The notes: generated by a model from the letters alone, not told the origin. A DNA stretch of 64,000 nucleotides from Frateuria soli (GCF_021117385.1 NZ_CP088252.1:2356001-2420000), one strand, 5' to 3'. Positions 17,339 through 26,279 are shown, numbered from the stretch's first letter. Program-made: numbers and translations.

Positions 17339-18279
17339 CGCTCGTTCCGCTCCCGCGGCACCAGCAGCCGAAGCGCCTGGGGTGCCACGCGGAAGCGCAG
17401 CGGCAACGGCAGACGAACGATCTCGCCGTCGATCGCAAGCTTGAGTTGCCGTCGGCGCGGCAAGGCTACTTCGAGTTCGGTGAAGGCGAAGCTGTCGACC
17501 TTCTCCACGTCGCCCAGGTGGCCGGACAGGCCGCGGATCGCCGCAAGGATCATGCGCCAGCGCGCAAGGGGCGGCAGCACGATGCCGACCAGCGCCCCGC
17601 GGGTCACCGCATCGGCCTCTGGGATGCCGATGTTCTCCAGTTGCAGGCGGTTGTCGCCCACTACCAGGGTGGTGCTGCGCCGCACCTGCCGCTGGCCGTC
17701 CTCGCAGAGCGACAGACGCAGGTCCGGGTAGGTGCCCAGCAGCGCGCGCAGGCCCGACAGCAGCGCGACCAGGCGGTGCCGGCCGAAGCGGCGCTTGTCC
17801 CGTTCGCGCCGCTCAAGCAGCTCGGGGTAGAGTCCCAGGCTCGCGTTCACCAGGAACACGCGGTCGTTGACCAGGCCAATCTGCACCGGCGTTTCCCGCG
17901 CATCGAGCAGGCCGCGTATCCCCTCGCCGACATCGCCCTCGGGCAGTCCGTGGCAGCGGCCGAAAAAGTTGAACGTGCCCTGCGGCAGCACGCCCAGCGG
18001 CACGCCGCTGGGCAGCACGGCCTGCACCACCGCGTTGATGGTGCCGTCGCCGCCGGCGACGACCACTGCGCCGTCATGCGCCCGGGCCGCTTCCACGGCC
18101 TGGCCCGCCAGCTCGCCCAGGTGTCGGGGGTGCTTCGCGCAGAACAGCCGGTAGGGATGCCCGGCTGCATCGAGCGCGTCGCGGATCGCCTGCTCCGTGG
18201 CGCCCCCGTCGCCGCTGCCGGAGCGGCGGTTGAGCACCACGAAGAATGGTTGTCGCTGGCTGTTTCCTGGCGTGGGCAT
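17335..18279 (-). CDS. Diacylglycerol/lipid kinase family protein (YegS-like)
   Basis: A 314-residue protein. The ATG at 18279 is chosen because TAGGAGG lies directly upstream, formed by the stop of the rhomboid gene. The catalytic domain carries the nucleotide-binding VVVAGGDGTINAVV (GGDGT 76-80) and LPQGTFNFFGR, where many relatives have GTxNDFAR; the C-terminal half has the beta-sandwich of the family (FLVNASLGLYPELLERRERDKRRFGR). It probably phosphorylates a membrane lipid such as diacylglycerol. It is the middle gene of a three-gene coupled operon. Confidence 0.92.
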   Translation of the reverse strand: MPTPGNSQRQPFFVVLNRRSGSGDGGATEQAIRDALDAAGHPYRLFCAKHPRHLGELAGQAVEAARAHDGAVVVAGGDGTINAVVQAVLPSGVPLGVLPQGTFNFFGRCHGLPEGDVGEGIRGLLDARETPVQIGLVNDRVFLVNASLGLYPELLERRERDKRRFGRHRLVALLSGLRALLGTYPDLRLSLCEDGQRQVRRSTTLVVGDNRLQLENIGIPEADAVTRGALVGIVLPPLARWRMILAAIRGLSGHLGDVEKVDSFAFTELEVALPRRRQLKLAIDGEIVRLPLPLRFRVAPQALRLLVPRERNER

Positions 18280-18286
18280 TGGCCTC

Positions 18287-18928
18287 CTACATGCGTGGAT
18301 GGACGAGCTGCGCAAGGAAGTAAGTAAACAACCCTTGCTTGATGAGCAAGGTGAAGATCACGCCGTAGGCGGCGCCCCACAGATGGGCACTGTGGTTGAC
18401 ATTGTCGCGGCCGGTCCGGTCCATGTAGATCGAGTAGCCGACGTAGAGCACCGCGTAGAGGATGGCCGGCATCGGCAGCACGAACACGATGATGCGCGCC
18501 CACGGCGCGAAGAGAATGAAGGCGAACAACGCCGCCGAGACCGCCCCCGAGGCGCCCAGGCTGTGGTAGTTCGGATTACGACGGTTCTTGATGTAGGTCG
18601 GCAGGATCGAGACCACCAGGCCACCGATGTAGAACAGCAGGAAACCAAACCGGCCGAGCTCCTCGGCATACACGCTCTCGATGGCGCGCCCGAAGAAAAA
18701 CAGCGTGAGCATGTTGAACAAGAGGTGGCCGAAGTCCGCGTGCACCAGCCCGTAGGTCACCAGGCGGTGGTATTCGCGATGGCGCTGGATCGCGGGCGGC
18801 CACAGGATCAGGTCGTCCATCAGCTTGGGTTTGTTGAACGCCAGGAACGAGACGATGCAGGTGACGGCGATGATGGCCAGGGTGATCATGGTCGCTGGGG
18901 CTTCCTGAGCAACGGGCGGACCGTCCAT
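18287..18928 (-). CDS. Rhomboid family intramembrane serine protease
   Basis: A 213-residue protein. The start at 18928 is favoured by GGGAGG six bases upstream; alternatives at 18889, 18943 and 18979 are weaker. About six membrane segments are visible. Catalytic Ser127 lies in LGASGAVSA (GxSG) and His182 in NHSAHLWGAAYG; H64/H68 in LVHADFGHLLFNM match the oxyanion-side region. The protease cleaves transmembrane substrates in the inner membrane. Seven bases separate it from the lipid kinase gene, whose ribosome binding site overlaps this stop codon. Confidence 0.93.
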   Translation of the reverse strand: MDGPPVAQEAPATMITLAIIAVTCIVSFLAFNKPKLMDDLILWPPAIQRHREYHRLVTYGLVHADFGHLLFNMLTLFFFGRAIESVYAEELGRFGFLLFYIGGLVVSILPTYIKNRRNPNYHSLGASGAVSAALFAFILFAPWARIIVFVLPMPAILYAVLYVGYSIYMDRTGRDNVNHSAHLWGAAYGVIFTLLIKQGLFTYFLAQLVHPRM

Positions 18929-19027
18929 CTTGGCCTCCCCCATGCGCCTTGTCGACTCGCGCGGCCACGGGTGCGACACCAGGGCGTATCATGCGCGCCT
19001 TTATCCGCCCGCTCCCCACGGACACGC

Positions 19028-19909
19028 ATGGAACCGATCCGCTACCTGCATCTGGACGTCTTTGCTGCCACCTGCGGCGGCGGCAACCACCTGGGCGTGG
19101 TTACCGACGCACGCGGCTGGAGCGACCACGAGATGCAGCGTTTCGCGCGTTGGACGGCGCTGGTGGAGACCACCTTCCTGTTGCCGCCTTCGACGCCGCA
19201 GGCAAGCTACCGCGTGCGCATTTTCACCCCCCGGCACGAGATCCCGTTTGCCGGCCATCCGAGCATCGGGAGCGCGCACGCGGTGCTGGCCTGCGGACTG
19301 ACGCGACCGGTGGACGGCGTGCTCTGGCAGGAGTGCGGCGCCGGCGTGCTGCCGATCCGCGTCGAGGGCGAGGGCGAGTCGCGCGACCTGCTGCTCAAGT
19401 CGCCCGGCGAGCGCGTGCTCGCCAATGGACGTGACGCCCACCCGCTGGTCGAAGCCACGCTCGCCGGCATCGAGCTCGGGGCGCTGCCGCCGGCGCTGGT
19501 CGACGGCGGCAGGCGCTGGTGGCTGGCCGAGGTGGCCGACGAAGCCGGCCTGCGCGCCTGGCTGCCCGACCACAGCGCGATCGGCGCGCTTGCGCGCGCC
19601 ACCGGCAGCATGGGCCTGTGCGCCTTCGCACGCAGTGCGTCGGACGATTACCAGCTGGTGGTGCGCGCGTTTCCCGCCGGCGTCGGCATCGTCGAAGACC
19701 CGGCCTCGGGCGCCGCCAACGGCCTGATCGCCGCCTATATCGCCCGGGCTGAACCCCATGGCGCGCTGGCGCGCGGCTATGCAATCAGCCAGGGCCGCGA
19801 GATGGGCCACGATGCACGCTTGCTGGCGCGCATAGAGCCGGACGCGATCTGGATCGGCGGTCGCGCGCGCACGGTGGTCGACGGCCTGCTGCACTGGAGC
19901 CGAGCGTGA
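19028..19909 (+). CDS. PhzF family isomerase/epimerase-like protein
   Basis: A 293-residue protein with the two-lobed PhzF/diaminopimelate-epimerase fold. Conserved are E47 ([11 protein letters not shown]; the acid/base Glu of PhzF), [21 protein letters not shown], and [19 protein letters not shown]. PhzF itself isomerises dihydro-3-hydroxyanthranilate in phenazine synthesis, but no other phenazine gene is nearby, so this is one of the many family members of unknown substrate. It overlaps the following UPF0178 gene (GTGA), so they are coupled. It is divergent from the rhomboid operon. Confidence 0.93.
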   Translation: MEPIRYLHLDVFAATCGGGNHLGVVTDARGWSDHEMQRFARWTALVETTFLLPPSTPQASYRVRIFTPRHEIPFAGHPSIGSAHAVLACGLTRPVDGVLWQECGAGVLPIRVEGEGESRDLLLKSPGERVLANGRDAHPLVEATLAGIELGALPPALVDGGRRWWLAEVADEAGLRAWLPDHSAIGALARATGSMGLCAFARSASDDYQLVVRAFPAGVGIVEDPASGAANGLIAAYIARAEPHGALARGYAISQGREMGHDARLLARIEPDAIWIGGRARTVVDGLLHWSRA

Positions 19910-20376
19910 GCGGCCCGCCGCAGATCTGGGTCGACGCCGACGCCTGCCCGGGCCCGGTCAAGGAGATCCTGTTCCGCGCGGCCGAGCGCGTACAGGTGAT
20001 GGTCACGCTGGTCGCCAACCAGACGCTGCGCACGCCCTCCACGCGCTGGGTGCGCGCGATCCGGGTGGCCGGCGGCTTCGACGTGGCGGACAACGAGATC
20101 GTGCAGCGCCTGGCGGCTGGCGACCTGGTGGTGACGCAGGACATCCCGCTGGCCGCACAGGCGATCGACAAGGGCGCCCTGGCGCTGCATCCGCGCGGCG
20201 AGCTGTACACGCGCGAGACCATTGCCCAGCGCTTGTCCATGCGCAACTTCATGGACGAGCTGCGCGGCGCCGGCGTGGATACCGGCGGCCCGGCGGCGTT
20301 CCATGCGCGCGACCGCCAGGCGTTCGCCAATCAATTGGACCGCTGGCTGCAGCAACGCCCTCAACGCACCTCGTAG
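19906..20376 (+). CDS. UPF0178/DUF188 family protein (YaiI/YqxD)
   Basis: A 156-residue protein from GTG 19906, overlapping the end of the phzF-like gene by four bases. It has the family pattern: [22 protein letters not shown], a PIN-like acidic N-terminus, [19 protein letters not shown] and [28 protein letters not shown]. The fold resembles PIN/NYN nucleases, and the Asp residues D10, D12 and the D of TQDIPLA are candidate metal ligands; activity is unproven. Its TAG stop falls on the GTAG end of the REP pair that follows. Confidence 0.93.
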   Translation: MSGPPQIWVDADACPGPVKEILFRAAERVQVMVTLVANQTLRTPSTRWVRAIRVAGGFDVADNEIVQRLAAGDLVVTQDIPLAAQAIDKGALALHPRGELYTRETIAQRLSMRNFMDELRGAGVDTGGPAAFHARDRQAFANQLDRWLQQRPQRTS

Positions 20377-20454
20377 CGGTCTACTTGCGGGCGATGCCTT
20401 GCGCTTCGATGTCGACCTGAAACACGTGCATCGCCCACCAGTGGGCTCCTACAG
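20373..20454. repeat. REP pair (BIME-like) whose two ends supply both flanking stop codons, copy 2
   Basis: The left arm GTAGCGGTCTACTTGCGGGC (20373-20392, continuing CGATGC) is a degenerate form of the consensus; the right arm is the inverse of GTAGGAGCCCACTGGTGGGC (about 20432-20452). GTAG of the left arm contains the TAG stop of the UPF0178 gene, and GTAG of the right arm (minus strand) contains the TAG stop of the dehydrogenase at 20449. The element thus fills exactly the space between two convergent genes. Confidence 0.85.
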
Positions 20455-21321
20455 GTTGGCGCGGCGGGCGGCGACCTGCGCGAGCGCGGCCCAGTCCAGC
20501 CCCTCCCCGCCGGCCGCCAGCGCCTCGATCAGCGCATCGCGCACCACGCCGGCGAACGGCAGCGGGACCCGCGCCGCCTCGCCCGCGGCAAGCGCCAGGT
20601 TCACGTCCTTCAGTCCCAGCGGGAGCGCGAAGCCGGGGGGCGCGTAACGTTCCCCGGCGATCAGGCGACCGTAGCCCTGGTAGGCCGGCGCGGCGAACAG
20701 CGTGCTGGTCATGATCTCCAGGAAGTCGGCCGCGCCGACGCCATGCGCCCGCGTCAACGCGCTGGCCTCGGCCATGCTTTCGATCGCGGAGGCCAGCATG
20801 AAGTTGCCGGCGAGCTTGACCACGTTGGCGCGTTCGGGAGCTTCGCCGACCGGCCACACCCGGCTGCCCAGCACCTCCAGCAACGGGCGCACCGTCTCGA
20901 CCGGGTGCGCATGTCCGGCCACCACGATGTTGAGCTTGGCGGCCGCGGCCATGTCCGGGCGACCGAACACCGGCGCGGCGACGTAGCCCAGCCCGCGCTG
21001 CGCGTGCGCCTCGGCCAGCTCGCGCGCCAGCGCCACCGAGATGGTGGCGTGGTTGACGTGCACGGTGCCGCGGTCCATCTCGTCCAGCACGCCGCCGTCG
21101 AGGAACACCTCGCGCACCGCCTGGTCGTTGGCCAGCATGCTGTGCACAACCTGGCACTGCACTGCTCGCCCGGGCGTGCGCGCGACCCTGGCGCCGAGCG
21201 AGGCCAATGGTTCGGCGGGGCCCTCGGAACGGTTCCACACGGTCAGTGCGTAACCCGCAGCGAGCAGGTTGCTGGCCATTGCGCTGCCCATGGCGCCCAG
21301 GCCGAGGAATCCGACGTTCAT
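20449..21321 (-). CDS. NAD(P)-dependent oxidoreductase, 3-hydroxyisobutyrate dehydrogenase family
   Basis: A 290-residue protein; the ATG at 21321 has CAGGAGA upstream. It starts with the Rossmann motif NVGFLGLGAMGSAMASNLLAAG, carries the substrate-binding APVFGRPDMAAAAKL (a variant of DAPVSGG) and the catalytic lysine in NVVKLAGNFMLASAIESMAEA. The family includes beta-hydroxyacid dehydrogenases and glyoxylate/succinic semialdehyde reductases. The 'FGRPDMA' version resembles imine-reductase-like and GLYR-like members. Substrate undetermined. The stop codon lies in the REP element. Confidence 0.9.
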   Translation of the reverse strand: MNVGFLGLGAMGSAMASNLLAAGYALTVWNRSEGPAEPLASLGARVARTPGRAVQCQVVHSMLANDQAVREVFLDGGVLDEMDRGTVHVNHATISVALARELAEAHAQRGLGYVAAPVFGRPDMAAAAKLNIVVAGHAHPVETVRPLLEVLGSRVWPVGEAPERANVVKLAGNFMLASAIESMAEASALTRAHGVGAADFLEIMTSTLFAAPAYQGYGRLIAGERYAPPGFALPLGLKDVNLALAAGEAARVPLPFAGVVRDALIEALAAGGEGLDWAALAQVAARRANL

Positions 21322-21446
21322 GCTTGTCTCCTGAAGGTGCCCTTCGGTTGCGGCCTGGGGCCGGGCCCGGACGGATGAGGGAGGAACCGGATGGCGAAGC
21401 CGAAGCCCGCAGTCCATCACGCACCGCGTTGACGACACGCGAACCG

Positions 21447-22622
21447 CTATGCCACCTGGCCGGCCGCGCGCCCGGACGCCCACGCCCACTGGAAGTTGTA
21501 GCCGCCCAGCCAGCCGGTCACGTCGACCACCTCGCCGACGAAGTAGAGCCCCGGCACCAGCTTCGACTGCATGGTGCTGGAGGAGAGCCCGTCGGTGTCG
21601 ACGCCACCCAGCGTCACCTCGGCGGTGCGATAGCCCTCGGTGCCGCTGGCCACCAGCAGCCAGTCGTTGAGACGCGCGCCGATCGCGGCCAGCTCCGCCT
21701 CGCGGTACTGGCGCATCGGCCGGTTGCCGAAGTCGAGCTCGCAAAGGCGCTGCGCCAGCCGCTTGGGCAGCACGTCGGCCAGCACCGTCTTCAGCTCCAC
21801 CGCCGGGCGCGCCGCACGCTGCGCAGGCAGCCAATCGGCCGCGTCGCGGTCGGGCAGCAGGTCCAGCCGCAGCTCCGCGCCGGGCTGCCAGTAGGAGGAG
21901 ATCTGCAGGATCGCCGGCCCGCTCACGCCGCGGTGGGTGAACAGCAACCCCGCGCGGAACGCCTGCCGCCCGCATCGCGCCTCGGCCGGCAACGCCACGC
22001 CGGCCAGGTCCGCGTAATGCTCCTGGTGCTTGCCGCTCAGCGTCAGCGGCACCAGTCCGGCGCGCGTGGGGCGCACGGCATGGCCGAACTGGCGTGCCAG
22101 CTCGTAGCCGAATCCGGTCGCGCCCATGCTGGGGATCGACAGGCCGCCGCTTGCCACCACCAGCGCCTCGGCATGCACTTCGCCGCGCGGCGTGCTCACG
22201 GCGAAACCGGCCTCGCCATGGCGCACGCGCTCCACCGCGCAGCCGGTCTCCACCCGCACGCCGGCATCCGCGCATTCGTCCAGCAGCATGCGCACGATCT
22301 GCTTGGAGGAGTCGTCGCAGAACAGCTGGCCGAGTTCCTTCTCGTGGTAGGCGATGCGGTGCTTCTCCACCAGTGCGATGAAGTCGGCCGGCGTGTAGCG
22401 GGCCAGTGCGGACTTGGCGAAGTGCGGATTCGCCGACAGGTACTGGGCCGGCGTCACGCCCAGGTTGGTGAAATTGCAGCGCCCGCCGCCGGACATCAGG
22501 ATCTTCTTGCCCGGCCTGTTCGCGTGGTCGAGCACCAGCACGCGCCGCCCCCGCTGGCCGGCGGTGATCGCGCACATGAGGCCGGCGGCACCCGCGCCGA
22601 TGATGAGGACGTCGGTTTTCAT
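21447..22622 (-). CDS. YhiN/HI0933-family NAD(P)/FAD-dependent oxidoreductase
   Basis: A 391-residue flavoprotein. FAD dinucleotide motif DVLIIGAGAAGLMCAITAGQRG at the N-terminus, then the family hallmark KKILMSGGGRCNFTN, RAGLVPLTLSG and a C-terminal GLYFVGEVVDVTGWLGGYNFQWAWASG. The biochemical role of this widespread family is not established. It is followed 125 bp later on the same strand by the dehydrogenase gene, and is divergent from yajQ. Confidence 0.93.
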   Translation of the reverse strand: MKTDVLIIGAGAAGLMCAITAGQRGRRVLVLDHANRPGKKILMSGGGRCNFTNLGVTPAQYLSANPHFAKSALARYTPADFIALVEKHRIAYHEKELGQLFCDDSSKQIVRMLLDECADAGVRVETGCAVERVRHGEAGFAVSTPRGEVHAEALVVASGGLSIPSMGATGFGYELARQFGHAVRPTRAGLVPLTLSGKHQEHYADLAGVALPAEARCGRQAFRAGLLFTHRGVSGPAILQISSYWQPGAELRLDLLPDRDAADWLPAQRAARPAVELKTVLADVLPKRLAQRLCELDFGNRPMRQYREAELAAIGARLNDWLLVASGTEGYRTAEVTLGGVDTDGLSSSTMQSKLVPGLYFVGEVVDVTGWLGGYNFQWAWASGRAAGQVA

Positions 22623-22709
22623 GGATCGAGGGAAGCGCGCACGGGGCGTCGGCGCGCATTATCGCCGAGCGCTTACACTTTCCGCTTCCCAACCCTCAAG
22701 GTGCCAGCC

Positions 22710-23192
22710 ATGCCCTCCTTCGACGTCGTCTCCGAAGTGGACAAGCACGAACTGACCAACGCGGTCGACCAGGCCAACCGCGAGCTGGCCAACCGCTTCG
22801 ATTTCAAGGGTTCCGATGCGGTGTTCGAACTGGACGGTTACGTGATTACCCAGCGCGCCCCCAGCGACTTCCAGCTACAGCAGATGCTCGACATCCTGCG
22901 CGGCCGCCTGACCAGCCGGAAGATCGACATCCGTGCGCTGGACGTGGGCGAGCCGGAAGTGAACCTGGCCGGCGCGCGGCAGAAGATCACCGTCAAGCAG
23001 GGCATCGAGCAGCCGGTAGCCAAGAAGCTGGTGGCGGAGCTCAAGGCCGCCAAGCTGAAGGTCGAGGCGCAGATCAACGGCGACAAGCTGCGCGTGACCG
23101 GCAAGAAGCGCGACGACCTGCAACTGGCGATGGCGCTGTTGCGCAAGTCGGACATGGAGCTGCCGCTGCAGTTCGACAACTTCCGCGACTGA
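22710..23192 (+). CDS. YajQ family nucleotide-binding protein
   Basis: A 160-residue protein beginning PSFDVVSEVDKHELTNAVDQ with RFDFKGSDA and a C-terminal DDLQLAMALLRKSDMELPLQFDNFRD, all diagnostic. The fold is two ferredoxin-like repeats. In Xanthomonas campestris a YajQ protein binds cyclic-di-GMP and works with a LysR-type partner to control virulence genes; other members bind RNA or nucleotides. That function is an inference here. It is transcribed divergently from the yhiN-like gene. Confidence 0.95.
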   Translation: MPSFDVVSEVDKHELTNAVDQANRELANRFDFKGSDAVFELDGYVITQRAPSDFQLQQMLDILRGRLTSRKIDIRALDVGEPEVNLAGARQKITVKQGIEQPVAKKLVAELKAAKLKVEAQINGDKLRVTGKKRDDLQLAMALLRKSDMELPLQFDNFRD

Positions 23193-23288
23193 CGACGTCG
23201 TCGGCGTGGCTCCTGTTGCCACTGGGGGCGACCGTCATGTCCGCGGACGCGCCCGGGGGTGCTCCTGCAGCCGTTGTCCGCCCGGGAG

Positions 23289-23969
23289 CTACGAACCCTG
23301 CCCCGCCACGATGTTCACGCTGACCGCCACGATGAACACGTTGAAGAAGAACGCGATCACGCCGTGCACCAGCACCATCCGGCGCAACTCGCGGCTGCTC
23401 ACCTGGACGTCCGAGACCTGGAAGGTCATGCCGACGACGACCGCGAAATAGGCGAAGTCCCAGTAGTCCGGTTCACCGCCGCCGGGGAAGTCCAGTCCTT
23501 TGTGCTGCTCGCCGTATTCGCCGTAATAGCCGTGCGCGTAATGCAGCGCGAACAGCGTGTTGAGGAAGCCCCAGCTGAGCATGATGCTCGCGGTCGCCAC
23601 CACGATCGCAAGCAGGCCGCCGGTCTTGCCCGCCTCCAGTTCGGTGCCCAGCGCCACCAGCACCACGGTCGAGATCGCCACCCCGCTCCACAGGATGCCC
23701 CAGCGCCCCGTGTCTTCGCGGCGCGCCTTCTCGCGCATGCTGGTCGGCGTCGCCTGGTGGAACTCACGCAACTGCAGGCCCATGAACGACAGCGCCCCCG
23801 CGTCGAAGCCGAGCAGGAACGCCGGCGCCGGATGCATGCCCAGCCCCCATGCGGCGAGGGCCACCACCAGCAACATGACACCGCCGGCGACCAGCGAGGG
23901 CCGCGCGCGCAATGCGTGGTAGACCCCGTGACCGCGAGGCCGGGTGCCTTGGGGATGGGAACCGCTCAT
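23289..23969 (-). CDS. DUF1345 inner-membrane protein
   Basis: A 226-residue protein read from ATG 23969, which has AGGAGG at good spacing; an ATG 20 codons earlier lacks one. Five hydrophobic segments are visible (about residues 26-65, 89-108, 118-141, 165-180 and 200-222). The family signature is the loop HYAHGYYGEYGEQHKGLDFPGG before DYWDFAYFAVVVGMTFQVSDVQVSSRELRRMVL. Function unknown. The DFAYFAVVVGMTFQ segment resembles ion-channel-like pore regions only loosely. Confidence 0.9.
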   Translation of the reverse strand: MSGSHPQGTRPRGHGVYHALRARPSLVAGGVMLLVVALAAWGLGMHPAPAFLLGFDAGALSFMGLQLREFHQATPTSMREKARREDTGRWGILWSGVAISTVVLVALGTELEAGKTGGLLAIVVATASIMLSWGFLNTLFALHYAHGYYGEYGEQHKGLDFPGGGEPDYWDFAYFAVVVGMTFQVSDVQVSSRELRRMVLVHGVIAFFFNVFIVAVSVNIVAGQGS

Positions 23970-24045
23970 CGGGCCTCCTGCGACTGCCGCGCCGGCGCCA
24001 GTGTGGCCGACACCACTCAGCGGGCACAACGGCGCACGCGCCCGT

Positions 24046-24321
24046 TCAGGCGCTCAGATCGGCGAACTCGGGATGCCGGCGCAGCCAGGAGGCGGCATAG
24101 GCGCAGGCGGGCACGACCGTCCAGCCGGCCGAACGCGCGGCTTCCATCGCCGCCCGGGTCAGCGCCGAGGCGATACCGCGGCCTTCCACCGCGCCAGGCA
24201 CGCCCGTGTGCGTGATCGTCATGACCCGGTCGTCCAGCCGATAATCCAGTTCGCAATGCTGGCCGTCCACCACGGTTTCGAAACGCCGGGCCGCAGGGTC
24301 GTGCCGGATGTCGAAGCTCAT
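24046..24321 (-). CDS. Small GNAT-type N-acetyltransferase (GCN5-related, CG family)
   Basis: A 91-residue protein with a reduced acetyltransferase fold: strand RFETVVDGQHCELDYRLDDRVMTITHTGVP, then acetyl-CoA-binding VEGRGIASALTRAAMEAARSAGWTVVPACAYAASWLRRHPEF. The GRGIA loop matches the pyrophosphate loop (R/Q-x-x-G-x-A). Length and the C-terminal YAASWLRRHPEF are typical of the YjdJ-like group. It follows the DUF1345 gene tail to tail with a 52-bp gap on the same strand order. Substrate unknown. Confidence 0.88.
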   Translation of the reverse strand: MSFDIRHDPAARRFETVVDGQHCELDYRLDDRVMTITHTGVPGAVEGRGIASALTRAAMEAARSAGWTVVPACAYAASWLRRHPEFADLSA

Positions 24322-24464
24322 GCCGATGCTCGGGAATGGAAAGCCGTGAGCTTACGGCCTGGCGCGGAAAAACGCCTGTGAAGCTGACGCCGGCGTGCGT
24401 TCGCGCTTCCTGCATGGCGGCGCGCCCACACTGGCCCGTCCATCCGAGCCAAGGGATATCCGCC

Positions 24465-24890
24465 ATGAAGAAATCCGCCTCCGCCACCTGGTCCGGCGGC
24501 CTGCAGGACGGCCAGGGCACCATCTCCACCCAGACCGGCGTGCTGCGCGAGGCGCCGTTCGGCTTCAAGTCTCGCTTCGAGGACGGTCCGGGCACCAACC
24601 CGGAGGAGCTGGTCGGCGCGGCGCTGGCCGGCTGTTTCTCGATGGCGCTGTCGCTGGGCCTGGGCAACGCCGGGCTGACGCCGGAGTCGATCGAGACCCG
24701 CGCACAGGTGACGCTGGACAAGCAGGGCGAGGGCTTCGCGATCACCGCCATCGCCTTGAACTGCCGCGCCCGCGTGCCCGGTGCCGATGCCGACACGTTC
24801 CAGCGCATCGCCCAGGAGACCAAACAGGGATGCCCGGTATCCAAGGTGCTGCGCGCCGACATCTCGCTGGACGCGGCGCTGGAAAGCTGA
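24465..24890 (+). CDS. osmC: OsmC family peroxiredoxin
   Basis: A 141-residue protein; AAGGGA precedes the ATG. It matches OsmC: SASATWSGGLQDGQGTISTQTGVL at the N-terminus, TNPEELVGAALAGCFSMALSL with the peroxidatic Cys (about 56), and AQETKQGCPVSKVL with the resolving Cys (about 122). Such enzymes reduce organic hydroperoxides as homodimers and use lipoylated proteins as electron donors in several bacteria; osmotic induction is known in E. coli. Divergent from the small GNAT gene. Confidence 0.94.
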   Translation: MKKSASATWSGGLQDGQGTISTQTGVLREAPFGFKSRFEDGPGTNPEELVGAALAGCFSMALSLGLGNAGLTPESIETRAQVTLDKQGEGFAITAIALNCRARVPGADADTFQRIAQETKQGCPVSKVLRADISLDAALES

Positions 24891-24892
24891 CC

Positions 24893-24950
24893 GCAGGTCG
24901 GGGTTCGGCCCGCGGCCGCGCGGGAAGCCGGACTGAAGCCCGCCCTGCGC
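24893..24950. repeat. Degenerate copy of the second paired-hairpin family
   Basis: Left arm GCAGGTCGGGGTTCGGCCCG (from 24893) and right arm GACTGAAGCCCGCCCTGCG (about 24931-24949) resemble the pairs at 41651 and 61260 (GCAGGGTGGGCTT...GGCCC/AAGCCCACCCTGC). It is the most diverged copy. It lies between the convergent osmC and GGDEF genes. Confidence 0.55.
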
Positions 24951-24960
24951 CCACCCGGCA

Positions 24961-26157
24961 TCAGGCCAGCAGGCGCCTCCCCGCCAGCGCCGGATCGGCG
25001 GCCATCACCCGGTTGCGCCCGGCATGCTTGGCGGCGTACAACGCCGCATCCGCGCGCTGCAGCAGGTTCATGACATCCTCCTGCGCGCCGGGCTCGGCCG
25101 CTGCCGCACCGATCGACACGGTCAGTTGCAGCAGATGCCCTTCCACCAGCAGCGGCGTGGATTCGATCGTGCGGCGGATGCGCTCGGCCAGCACCATCGC
25201 CTGCTCCAGGCCGGTGTCGGGCGCCAGCACCACGAATTCCTCGCCACCGATGCGGCCGATCGCGTTGCCCGCACGCAGCGTGCCGCGGATGCTGCCCACC
25301 AGCGCCAGCAGCACCTTGTCGCCGCCGCCGTGGCCGAAACGGTCGTTGATGCTCTTGAAATGGTCGGCGTCGATCATGAGCACGCCCAGCGGCCGTCCCA
25401 CCCGATGGGCGTGGGACAGCAACTGGGTGGCCGTCTCGATCAGCGCCAGGCGGTTCTTCACGCCGGTCAGCGAATCGACCCGTGCCAGCTGGTGCAACTC
25501 GCTCCGCAAGGTCTCGCTGTAGAGCAGCAGGAAGCCGATGCTGAGGAACATCGGCTGCATGCCCGACAACAGCACGTAGATGTAGTTGACGGTGTCCGGC
25601 TGGATGATGTCGGCCGGCGGATTGAAGTCGAACCACAATTGGCCGTTGCGCCACACCAGCAGCAGCGCGGACGCCGAGCACATCACCAGCAACGCCCGGC
25701 GCGCCCGCGAGCTGCGCCGCAGGCCGCCCCGCAGCAACGCCTGCATGCGCAGGCCGATGTCGGCCATGATCGCCGCCGAGCCCCACAGCACGCGCAGGCG
25801 ATAGTCCGTGTCGATGACCCCGAACCAGGCCACGCCCAGCCAGCCGACCACGCCGATCGCGAGCACCGTGCGCCAACGCAGCGACTCGCGCAGCAACATG
25901 CGCAGGGCGACCGCCGACATGCCCTGGGCCACCAGGTTGAGCGCGTTGCCGCCCAGCAGGAGCTGCGCCGGGTGCAGCCACGCCTGCGCCGCCAGCATCC
26001 CCCAGGCCGCCGATTCCACCGCCAGCGCGCCAGCGCGCATCTTCAGGCTGGTGCGCGCCGACCCGGAGCCGCCCTGGGTGCCGGCCCACAACAGGATGGC
26101 CAGCGCCAGCGACTGCACGGCACTGATCAGGGACAACGTTTCAATGTGCATGGGCAT
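24961..26157 (-). CDS. Membrane-bound diguanylate cyclase (GGDEF)
   Basis: A 398-residue protein from ATG 26157 (GGGGAGAG upstream). The N-terminal 220 residues hold about six membrane segments with no known sensory domain. The GGDEF domain follows a short linker: LARVDSLTGVKNRLAL, MIDADHFKSINDRFGHGGGDKVL and active site RIGGEEFVVL (GGEEF about 303-307). The allosteric inhibitory site, normally RxxD five residues before GGEEF, reads RAGN, so product inhibition is probably lost. It should make cyclic-di-GMP at the inner membrane. Divergent from the NERD-helicase gene. Confidence 0.93.
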   Translation of the reverse strand: MPMHIETLSLISAVQSLALAILLWAGTQGGSGSARTSLKMRAGALAVESAAWGMLAAQAWLHPAQLLLGGNALNLVAQGMSAVALRMLLRESLRWRTVLAIGVVGWLGVAWFGVIDTDYRLRVLWGSAAIMADIGLRMQALLRGGLRRSSRARRALLVMCSASALLLVWRNGQLWFDFNPPADIIQPDTVNYIYVLLSGMQPMFLSIGFLLLYSETLRSELHQLARVDSLTGVKNRLALIETATQLLSHAHRVGRPLGVLMIDADHFKSINDRFGHGGGDKVLLALVGSIRGTLRAGNAIGRIGGEEFVVLAPDTGLEQAMVLAERIRRTIESTPLLVEGHLLQLTVSIGAAAAEPGAQEDVMNLLQRADAALYAAKHAGRNRVMAADPALAGRRLLA

Positions 26158-26279
26158 GCTGGGCTCTCCCCGCGCCCGGTAGGACATGACAACGGCCGCT
26201 TCGACGCGCGTGCCCGCGACGGCGCTCCCTGGCCATGTCCTCGCCCGTGGTATCGGCGCTGGCTGGCTCGACTTTAGCG

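Noticed and set aside
19028..19909. Phenazine biosynthesis cluster
   Set aside because: Only a PhzF-family homologue is present; the family is widespread in bacteria that make no phenazine, and no phzA-E/G genes are near.
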